From Nannocystaceae bacterium (GTDB taxonomy: Bacteria > Myxococcota_A > Polyangia > Nannocystales > Nannocystaceae), in contig JAESSZ010000484.1 of NCBI GenBank assembly GCA_016763875.1, positions 1-10,649 on the forward strand: a stretch of 10,649 nt of DNA, read 5' to 3'. Under the pieces are notes generated by a model that ran no database searches, was not told where the DNA came from, and saw only the letters and a program-made list of their open reading frames with translations. Positions 1 through 6,564 of the stretch are shown piece by piece. A program made the position numbers and the translations under genes. Within the stretch, counting starts at the first letter, position 1. Every line of letters begins with the position of its first letter.

Positions 1-2
1 CG

Positions 3-110
3 ATCCAGTTCGGCTACACCGACCCGTCCGTTGGAAACCCGAGTTGCGTCAACCGCAATGGGCTGTGCCACATCAGCTACGCCCACCCGGGCGGCTGGTC
101 GATGGACTGA
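3..110 (+). CDS. C-terminal end of an unrecognised protein (truncated by window edge)
   Basis: The third forward frame is open from the window edge to a TGA at 108-110 and encodes 35 residues ending in GGWSMD. The composition (Gly, Tyr, Asn, Trp and two Cys about seven residues apart, in the context NPSCVNRNGLCHISYAH) looks like folded protein, possibly secreted and disulfide-bonded. The other two frames give Arg/Pro/Thr-rich strings typical of non-coding frames in high-GC DNA. It converges on the beta-helix lipoprotein gene, whose stop lies 47 bases away, with no clear terminator between them. I do not recognise the family and give no function. The frame choice is supported by composition only. 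Confidence 0.5.
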   Translation: MQFGYTDPSVGNPSCVNRNGLCHISYAHPGGWSMD

Positions 111-157
111 CGCTCCATCACGCCTGACCTCTGCGCGACGGGATCAGACCCGAACGC

Positions 158-2424
158 TCAGCAGCCGCCGTCGTGACGGAACTTGGCGGGCAGGCACGAG
201 TCGTCACTGCCGCCGTTGGGGCCCATGTCGGCGCCGATGTACGGAAACGGGCCAGAGCCGCAGCTCAAACCGGGGTCCGAGCTGAACCCGGGAGCACTGG
301 GCATGATGTCCGTCCAAGTTCGGTCGGTGACGCCGACGTCGTTGTTGGACCATGTGATCCCCGCGTCATCAACGGCGGGTACGTCCGGGTCGGCGATCAC
401 GCGGACTCCACAGTCCCCCGCGATCTCGGGGTCGGGGCTGGAGCCGCCGTCGTAGTCACACCGCTCACGAAACACGTTGTAGGCGATCGTCGCGTCCTGC
501 ATACCGGCATCGAACGCGTGGTTCGACCCGCCGCCCAGGGCGTTGATCGAGTTGTTCACAAGAATCGGGTTGAATCTGTAGCCACTGACGAAGGCCGCAT
601 TTCCGGCGTCATTCTTCGACCCGAAGTCGCCGCCGTTTCCAAACCACCACGCTGCCGGGCAACGTAGTCGGGCGCCTGCGGCTCTCGAAAAACGTTCCCG
701 AAGAAGAAGTTTCGTCGGCCGGCGCCGTCCGACCAGTCGATCCAGACGCCCGACTCGAAGACGTTGCGCACGACGGCGGTATTGCTGCACGAGCCGTTGT
801 GCAGCAGGAACGAACCGCTGGTGTCCTGACATCGGGTGCCGTGGCAGGACGCGCTGCCCTGCAGGCCGAGCACATCGTCCTCTTGGCTGCTGCAGTGTAG
901 GTAGCCGTCCGCGACCGTGGTGCCGTGGGCGGTTTCGCCATCGACGTGCCCCTCGAGGTAGAGCACACAATCGTTACCGTCCCCTTGGCTACAGTCTGAG
1001 TCGTAGTCGGGGTTTTCGAGAGGCTGGGCGAAGTGGTTGAACCCCAGAAAAATCTCCTGCGCCGCACCACCGCACGCGATGCCTTCGGGCGTGTTGAAAA
1101 AGTAGTTATCGAGGATCGTCAGGTGTGTCGAGTCGGCGAGCGCTATCGCGTAGGTGTTGAACGGCTTGTCGAAACTCAGCTGCAGTTCGTTTTGCGCGAG
1201 GCGAATGCGCGCCGAATGGGTGATGTACACGGCCACCTGGTAACCGTGCAGATCGACGTCGACAACATGGCTCTCCGCCGTGTGGTTGAAGTTGAGCAGC
1301 CAGTTGAGGTTACCCTGCTGGTGGTCTGGGTACTTCATCCGCAGCGTCAGGTGCTCGAACACGAGCCCTTCGCTCGGTCGCCAGCCGATCGCGGTCGCAT
1401 TGCCGCCAACGAAGTCGTCCGGCAACGGCCTATCGATCTCCAAAGACGAACCGGGCACAATGCTGCCCGCAACGATCCGCGCGCGGAATAGCTGATCGGA
1501 GATCGTCTGCTCGGTCGTGCTATCTGCGCGCAGCTCGATCCACCCACCATCCACGAAACCGTCCGTCTCCCCAACCTCGATCGTCGTCGTGCCACGGGCT
1601 GCCCCGGAGCCCCCACCCCAGGACACACGCTCGGCCATCGTATAGTTGTAGTTGGGCGCGCCTGCATCGCCAGGAATGTCCGCCTCGAACTCCGTCTCGA
1701 AGAAGTTGACCTGCCCCACAGACCCGTCGTCGATGTTCGTCGTCTGGAGGATCGTTCCCTCGCGGGACTGTCCCCGGAGTCCGCGGTGATCACTGCGCAC
1801 ATCGGGGCGGAAGACGTCGACGCCGTTGAGCGCGCTCCCGAACTCGTACGTGCCATCGGGAACGAAGAAGATCGTTCCGTCGAGGTCCGAGGCGTCGCTG
1901 GCTTGTGGTCGGCCGCCCCACCATTGGCATGCGAGCGCGGCCGCGTTGTCGCTCGCGTCGTCCGCGACGAACGGCTCGCAGCCCCAGGCGCTGGGAAAGG
2001 CGAGCGCGTCGTCCGCTGGTGTGCACCCGGACCCCTCCTCACATGTCACGTCGTAGACGGTCCACTCGGAGGTATCGACCTCGGGCTCCACGTAGACGTT
2101 CGGGAGATCCACGTCGGCGATGTCGGACTCGGCGACGGATATGAAGGGAGGCGCAGGCTCGTCGCAGTTCGAGTCTCCGTCGGTGCCGCTGTCATCTGGC
2201 CCAGTCCCGTTGCCGCTCTCGCCCCCCGTATCGACGCTGCCGTTCGTTTCCGCGCCCGAGGGCGAGCCCATGGTTGGGGACGAACCTTGGGTCGAGTCGG
2301 CGCCTGTCGCCGTCACGGTGCCCCCGTCGTCGTCCGCTGCACCAGTGTCTCCGCAGCCGGCTACGAAGCTCGCGGCGACGATAGCGATCCAAATCGGACA
2401 AGCATGCGGGATCCAAACAGCCAT
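158..2424 (-). CDS. Right-handed beta-helix (pectate-lyase-like) lipoprotein, interrupted by a frameshift
   Basis: Predicted surface or periplasmic lipoprotein with a beta-helix fold; substrate unknown. The start at 2424 gives a lipoprotein signal (hydrophobic IWIAIVAASF, lipobox V21-A22-G23-C24). Residues 25-90 are a Gly/Ser/Thr/Asp linker common in myxobacterial lipoproteins. From about residue 155 the protein resembles the N-terminal part of pectate-lyase-3-type helices: Asp-rich entry, then GTIFFVPDGTYEF and GLRGQSREGTIL, followed by repeated short beta rungs rich in Asn, His and Asp. The frame from the start runs to a stop at 556, but from about 660 down to the TGA at 158 the family-like sequence (for example AAWWFGNGGDFGSK, then NAFDA-type rungs with NVFRERCDYDGG) continues in another frame. 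Adding one base makes a single 755-residue protein. An in-frame ATG at 2499 would extend it by 25 residues ahead of the signal peptide and is less likely. Carbohydrate lyase or hydrolase activity is possible, but no catalytic residues were identified. Confidence 0.8.
640..665 (-). other. Frameshift site within the beta-helix lipoprotein gene
   Basis: Upstream coding matches one minus-strand frame (ending FREPQAPDYVA) and downstream coding matches another (starting near AAWWFGNGG). The change needs one extra base relative to the given sequence. The GGG at 657-659 (CCC on the coding strand, GTT GCC CGG) is a good place: one more C would read VAPAAWWFGN. The AAA at 641-643 is another possible site. 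The sequence holds no recognisable slippery heptamer in the right register, so a sequencing error or a recent mutation is more likely than programmed shifting. Confidence 0.75.
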
Positions 2425-2634
2425 CCAGTAGTTGTGCCCGACGAGCCCGAGCCCCGCAACGCCGGCCGATCTCACGCTGGGCGGCAAAAAGCGTGTCATC
2501 CGGGTGCACGCTCACGGTTGCGTGCCCGAATTTATTTCGTCGTCGATGCGACAACGCGTTGCTGGTGGTGTCTCGGTGACACGCGCCTTCTCGACCTAGA
2601 TAGTCTAGTGCGACACAGGCAAACGGCGCACCGG
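2425..2634. promoter_or_regulatory. Intergenic region upstream of the beta-helix lipoprotein gene
   Basis: This 210-bp gap lies between the kinase stop and the lipoprotein start. It holds the most AT-rich patch nearby (aatttattt at 2529-2537, which on the minus strand could serve as a -10 region for the lipoprotein gene), a hairpin with GCACGC/GCGTGC arms (2506-2511 and 2520-2525), and a CTAG palindrome at 2596-2608. A weak TTGTCG on the minus strand precedes the AT patch, but the spacing is too short for a standard sigma-70 promoter. The promoter location is inferred from the gap and composition, not from a good motif match. Confidence 0.3.
2596..2608. repeat. Perfect palindrome CTAGA-TAG-TCTAG
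   Basis: Two 5-bp arms, CTAGA and TCTAG, flank a 3-bp centre, giving two CTAG tetranucleotides within 13 bp of high-GC surroundings. It sits 27 bp beyond the kinase stop and about 170 bp before the lipoprotein start. CTAG is generally under-represented in bacterial genomes, so a doubled copy in a palindrome is notable. It could be an operator; it is too short and lacks the T tract for a terminator. Confidence 0.4.
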
Positions 2635-5229
2635 TCACGGGCTGAGGACAGTGTCGAGCGCGGCACGAACTTCCGGGTCAACCGGCGTGTCGTGCCGTTT
2701 CGAGATCTCTACAATCCGGGTCAGGACTGCGCGTTGGTCGTCAGTGCGCCCCTCGGACCCAAGGTTCTCCGCCTGGATCAGCAGGACGGAGATGAGTTGC
2801 AATGCGTCCTCGCCCCGCTCACGCTCCCCGAGGCCGAGCGCGCGTTGGGCTGTGAGCGTCGCCGGCCCGGAGTGTCCTGCGCGTTGCTGCACGGTGGCGA
2901 ACGTCACCAGGCTCCACAACATCTGCGGGTTGTTTGCACCGTGCGCACGCTCGGCAGCCGCGGTGGCGTCGGCCGCGACGGCTTCGGCTTCGGAGTGCGC
3001 GCCGAGCTCACTGAGCACGTCCGCAAGGTTGTGCCCAGCAACCGCAACCACAGCATGGTCAGGACCCCGCACTTCGCGGGTAAGAGCAAGGGACTCCTCA
3101 AGATACACCTTGGCGCGAGAGGGATCGTTGGCGTTACTTGCCGTTGCCCCGAGGTTGGACAAGAGCTGGGCGTAGATCGGATGCCGCCGTCCGTAGTGAT
3201 GTTCAACCAGGACCCGAGCCCTTTCGAACGCGACAAACGCAGCGTCAAAGTCGCCGAGCATCCCGTAGGAAGCCGCGAGCACGTTGAGCGGAGCTACGAG
3301 CTCGAAGTGGTCCGGTCCCCAAAGCGCCTCACTGTCAGCGAGTGCGGTGCGTAGCTTTTCAACGGCGTCGTCCAACCGCCGAGCGGAAAAAGCGATGGAT
3401 CCGTCGACAATCGCAAGTTCGATTGTGAGGCGCGCAGGGTCGCCAAGCCGAGTGACAGCGGCGCGGGCTCGAGCCAGCAGTTCAGTCGCTTCGTCGGAGC
3501 GCCGCTGCTGCACCCCCACCGAACGAGCGAACTCCAGAAGAGTCTCGGCACGCTGCCAATCGTGCCCGGCCGCGTCGGCGGCGAGAACAGCCTCTCGAAA
3601 GTGAATGACCGCATCATCGCCTCGACCCGCACCCGCGGCGATCTTGCCCAGTTGAAGCAACGCCGCTGCCCGCACCCCGTCGTCGGGGAGTTCGGTGCCG
3701 GCTTGCAGAAGTTGTCGGGCCTGCGCGCTCGCGTCGGCCTCAAACCCGAGGTCGGCGACGACTTGTGTACTAGACAAGCGGTCGTAGAGCTTGGCAACCG
3801 CTTCACGTCGCTGCGGGTCCGAGGGCAGACTCGACACCGCGCCCAAGTACTCTGGCTCCGTGCACAGTGCAGGATCTGTCAGCCGCTTGATCGTCTCGGT
3901 TCCTCGGCGCACAGCCGCGCGGCCTTGGCGGACAGCATCGTCTACCGCTGCGAGCTGAAGCAAGCTTCGGCTCAAGCAATCGACGCTCACCGGCTCGACT
4001 GTCTCAGCGCTGCAAGCCTCATCGAGTTCTGCTCGAGCGGACGCTCGGAATGTTCTGGTGGCTTGTTGGTAGTGGGCCCGCTCATCGGGACCAGCGCCGA
4101 GGCTCTCCGGGAGGTCGGCACTGTCGGCAAGGCGCTGCCGAGGTATCGCGCACGGATCCGCGACGGGTTCACGCGAGGCAACGATCGCTGTAAGAGCCAC
4201 CGCCGCTGCCACGACACCAGCACCGACCAGCAGTGCCTTCGACCGTTCTACTGCGGCAGGTCTTGGCGCAATGGCGGCCAGTAGCCCCTCGAGGCCGCCG
4301 AAGCGATCGTTTGGATCCACACTGAGCCCGCGCCTCACGGCTTGGATGACGGCGACTGGAACAGCGCGCGCACGTGCAGAGTCGGGTACACCGAGTGTGT
4401 CTCCGCCACTGGGACGAACGCCAAACAGGGCCTCGAAGAGCGAGACGCAGAAGCTGTACTGGTCGCTGCGCGCATCCACCGAGTCGCCCCTCGCTTGCTC
4501 AGGAGAGACGTAGTCCGGCGTGCCCGAGAAATGGCTGAACGGTCCAGCGATCGACTGCGGCTTGGCAGACGATCCTCCGGTGGGCTTGAGCTGGACCGGA
4601 GCCGCTGGCGTAGTGAGCCGCGCGAGCCCGAAGTCTGCCACGCGGGGGCGACCATCGGAGCCGATCAAAACGTTGTCGGGCTTGAAGTCACGGTGTACCA
4701 GCCTCGCGTGGTGGGCCGCCACCAGGCCCCGACCGACGTCTACGAACATCGAAATGACATCTTGCCAGGGCCGGGGCGAGGCGCCGCCGTCGAACCAATC
4801 GCGAAGCGTACCGCCCGCAAGAAACTCCATCGCGATGAAGACTTCGCCTTGTTCACCAATCTCGCCAACCTCGTAGACCGTTACGACGTTGGGATGACTG
4901 AGCTTCGCAAGGGCCCGGGCTTCCCTCAGCAACCGTGTGCCGCCAGCGCCCCGATCGCTGCGAAGAACCTTCACCGCCACCTTGCGATCGAGCTTGGGGT
5001 CGTAGGCCGAGAAGACCCTGCCCATGCCGCCGCGTCCGATGGGTTCGAGCAGGCTGAAACGCCCGACGTTGGTCTTGACCGAACGTCCGAACATGCGCCG
5101 TTCGATCGCCGCCTGCATACGCTGGTACTCGAGCTTGCCCAGGCCGTCGGTGGCCGGGTGGGCGCCAAGTGGCCCGCGACCCGCGGCCGATGACGCCGGG
5201 GGCTCGCGGGCATCGAACTCAGTCCCCAT
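2635..5229 (-). CDS. Transmembrane Ser/Thr protein kinase with C-terminal TPR repeats
   Basis: An 864-residue Hanks-type Ser/Thr kinase of the PknB kind. The kinase domain spans about 57-320 with all key residues: glycine loop GRGGMG (65-70), VAVK lysine 87, alpha-C Glu103, HRDFKPDN (179-186), DFG (199-201) and GTPDYVSPE (236-244). It should be active. The activation segment is longer than usual, with a Pro/Ser/Gly-rich stretch at 206-232. One membrane helix (about 332-351) follows. Residues 360-470 carry the protein's only other cysteines (360, 406, 418, 456); only C261 lies in the kinase. From about 520 to 830 there are tetratricopeptide repeats of the kinesin-light-chain style (GPDH..., LGDFDAAFVAFERA). 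By analogy with PknB the kinase is cytoplasmic and the TPR part outside, where it would bind a ligand or protein. The start is fixed by a strong GGGGAG ribosome site 7 bases upstream. It follows the sigma factor gene by 20 bases. Confidence 0.93.
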   Translation of the reverse strand: MGTEFDAREPPASSAAGRGPLGAHPATDGLGKLEYQRMQAAIERRMFGRSVKTNVGRFSLLEPIGRGGMGRVFSAYDPKLDRKVAVKVLRSDRGAGGTRLLREARALAKLSHPNVVTVYEVGEIGEQGEVFIAMEFLAGGTLRDWFDGGASPRPWQDVISMFVDVGRGLVAAHHARLVHRDFKPDNVLIGSDGRPRVADFGLARLTTPAAPVQLKPTGGSSAKPQSIAGPFSHFSGTPDYVSPEQARGDSVDARSDQYSFCVSLFEALFGVRPSGGDTLGVPDSARARAVPVAVIQAVRRGLSVDPNDRFGGLEGLLAAIAPRPAAVERSKALLVGAGVVAAAVALTAIVASREPVADPCAIPRQRLADSADLPESLGAGPDERAHYQQATRTFRASARAELDEACSAETVEPVSVDCLSRSLLQLAAVDDAVRQGRAAVRRGTETIKRLTDPALCTEPEYLGAVSSLPSDPQRREAVAKLYDRLSSTQVVADLGFEADASAQARQLLQAGTELPDDGVRAAALLQLGKIAAGAGRGDDAVIHFREAVLAADAAGHDWQRAETLLEFARSVGVQQRRSDEATELLARARAAVTRLGDPARLTIELAIVDGSIAFSARRLDDAVEKLRTALADSEALWGPDHFELVAPLNVLAASYGMLGDFDAAFVAFERARVLVEHHYGRRHPIYAQLLSNLGATASNANDPSRAKVYLEESLALTREVRGPDHAVVAVAGHNLADVLSELGAHSEAEAVAADATAAAERAHGANNPQMLWSLVTFATVQQRAGHSGPATLTAQRALGLGERERGEDALQLISVLLIQAENLGSEGRTDDQRAVLTRIVEISKRHDTPVDPEVRAALDTVLSP

Positions 5230-5242
5230 TCAGGATCTCCCC
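5230..5242 (-). promoter_or_regulatory. Ribosome binding site of the kinase gene
   Basis: On the minus strand GGGGAG is followed by ATCCTGA and the ATG at 5229. The spacing of 7 bases is near ideal and supports this start, which places about 55 residues before the kinase domain. Confidence 0.75.
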
Positions 5243-5249
5243 ACTACAA

Positions 5250-5993
5250 CTACTCCAACTTGCGGTGGATGTCGCGCGCCCAAGTCTCGAGTCCGCCCAA
5301 GACTTGCTCCTGCACGGTAGCGTCGTCGGTTAATGTTTGAAGAATCGCCTTGAGTTTTACCCGCGCACGGTGCATGCGCGTCCGAGCGGTGGTCGGACTA
5401 ATGTCGAAGACTTGGGCGAGTTCGGCGGCATCGAGCCCTTGCCAGTAGTGCAACTCGAGCGCGATCTGTGCGTCGACTGACAAGCGACGAAGGGCTGCGA
5501 GCATGAGCGTGTGGTCCTCACCGCGGGCGACGACTCGGCTCGGCGATGTGCCCATGTCGACGGCAGACTGCGTTTCTAGATCGATGAAACTGCGCTGCTG
5601 CCCCCGCCAAAACATCCGTAGTTGGTTCCGAGCTACTGCGAATAGATAGGTGCGAAAACTCGAGTCTCCACGAAATCGATCGCTAGATTCAACGCAGCCC
5701 AGCAAGGTCCGCTGAATCAAGTCTTCCACATCCGGTTCGTTGACCTTGGTGTAGAAAAATCGAACCAGGGAATCAAAATGGCGCTTGAACAAGGCGTTCC
5801 CCGCCTCGTTGTCGCCGGCCCGCCAGCTATCGAGCAGCTCGAAGTCCGTTCGCAATTGCTCTCCGGTCGGGATGCTAACGAGGAACCGTACGCCCGCATA
5901 GCGCAAGCGCCCGTGGCGGGGGTTGAATGCGGATTTCGCGTCGTGTGTTTCGCGCGGTGACAAGCCCCACACAAACGGGACTTCCCGCCGCAT
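5250..5993 (-). CDS. ECF-type RNA polymerase sigma factor
   Basis: Sigma-70 family factor of the extracytoplasmic-function type, which directs RNA polymerase to a small regulon. From the ATG at 5993 it has 247 residues. Region 2 lies at about 66-130 (DVEDLIQRT at 88-96, then RFRGDSSFRTYLFAVARNQL) and region 4 at about 163-215 (LELHYWQGLDAAEL, helix-turn-helix ISPTTARTRMHRARVKL). The ATG lies one base after the TGA of the lipoprotein gene (TGATATG), which fits translational coupling, but no good ribosome site precedes it. Residues 1-45 are unlike a sigma factor, so a start nearer SIPTGEQL, for example GTG at 5972 or a TTG near 5906, is possible. No anti-sigma gene is adjacent; the kinase next door is the obvious candidate regulator, as in known sigma-factor/kinase pairs such as EcfP/PknT of Vibrio. 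The target promoters are unknown. Confidence 0.9.
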   Translation of the reverse strand: MRREVPFVWGLSPRETHDAKSAFNPRHGRLRYAGVRFLVSIPTGEQLRTDFELLDSWRAGDNEAGNALFKRHFDSLVRFFYTKVNEPDVEDLIQRTLLGCVESSDRFRGDSSFRTYLFAVARNQLRMFWRGQQRSFIDLETQSAVDMGTSPSRVVARGEDHTLMLAALRRLSVDAQIALELHYWQGLDAAELAQVFDISPTTARTRMHRARVKLKAILQTLTDDATVQEQVLGGLETWARDIHRKLE

Positions 5994-5994
5994 A

Positions 5995-6558
5995 TCATCG
6001 CATGCGGGCGGAGAAGTGCCGCGCGTCGGGGCTGTGGCACTTGCCGATCTTCGACTTCGACCGCCGGCCGATCGGAATGGTGCAGCTGACCCGGGTGCCG
6101 AGATCACCGCGAAGCTCAATGAGGACAATCGTCGCTGGGGAGCGACCGCCGGGCATCGACGCCGGGTCCCCAGGGTCCTCGTTTGCATGCTGCGCGACGG
6201 CAGAGTCGGTGGGGGACTCGCGCCGGACATTGCTGTCCATGGTGCGCCATGGACCGGCGAGTCGCTCGCCGGTCGGCAGCAGCACGTACGCCTCACCCGA
6301 GGTTTGCCGAGTGTGTTTGGTTCGCCCGCCCTCCCACTGGATCACGACCACTGCATCGGCAGCGAGGCCAAACGGCTGTGGTGGCTCGGCCGGTGCGGAC
6401 ACAGTCGATGTCGAGCGGGCCGAGGATCCCGAGGATCGGGGGCCGGAGCTGGTCGGCGGTGCGTCGGGCGACGTGGTCGGCGTTGGCGGCGGCGACACAC
6501 AGGCCGCGACGTACAGGGTCATCCCCACGCACAGCGTTCCCACCCGCATGCGCCGCAC
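5995..6558 (-). CDS. Small putative lipoprotein of unknown function
   Basis: 187 residues from a GTG at 6558 (an ATG at 6549 is the alternative). The N-terminus is a lipoprotein signal with hydrophobic core and lipobox V17-A18-A19-C20. Residues 21-62 are a Pro/Ser/Thr-rich tether. After it come two short beta-rich blocks: VVVIQWEGG ... SGEAYVLLPTGERLAGPW (70-104), and ATIVLIELRGDLGTRVSCTI ... IGKCHSPDARHFSARM (142-186). The second block, with Cys159 and Cys174 as a likely disulfide, resembles the GDRGTSMxC ... GxCxxxDGRxxxxxF pattern I recall from small proteobacterial lipoproteins of unknown role; this is from memory, unverified. The gene starts 6 bases after pntB stops and ends one base before the sigma factor ATG, so it belongs to the same transcript. 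An envelope role, possibly presenting a signal to the kinase, is a guess. Confidence 0.75.
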   Translation of the reverse strand: MRRMRVGTLCVGMTLYVAACVSPPPTPTTSPDAPPTSSGPRSSGSSARSTSTVSAPAEPPQPFGLAADAVVVIQWEGGRTKHTRQTSGEAYVLLPTGERLAGPWRTMDSNVRRESPTDSAVAQHANEDPGDPASMPGGRSPATIVLIELRGDLGTRVSCTIPIGRRSKSKIGKCHSPDARHFSARMR

Positions 6559-6564
6559 CCGACT

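Noticed and set aside
640..665. Programmed -1 ribosomal frameshifting in the beta-helix gene
   Set aside because: No X-XXY-YYZ slippery heptamer in the correct register and no obvious stimulatory structure were seen; a lesion or sequencing error is simpler.
2481..2525. Hairpin (arms 2506-2511 and 2520-2525) with a minus-strand T5 at 2486-2490 as a terminator for the kinase gene
   Set aside because: The T run lies about 15 bases beyond a 6-bp stem and more than 100 bases after the kinase stop, so it does not fit an intrinsic terminator.
1786..3354. A 522-codon plus-strand open frame running through the lipoprotein gene start, the gap and the kinase end
   Set aside because: It crosses two convincing minus-strand genes and a non-coding gap, is rich in Arg, Val and Gly, and shows no domain or signal. 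Long antisense open frames are expected in high-GC DNA.
4342..5193. A 283-codon plus-strand open frame opposite the kinase domain
   Set aside because: It is the antisense of the conserved kinase domain, and its sequence shows no recognisable motif.
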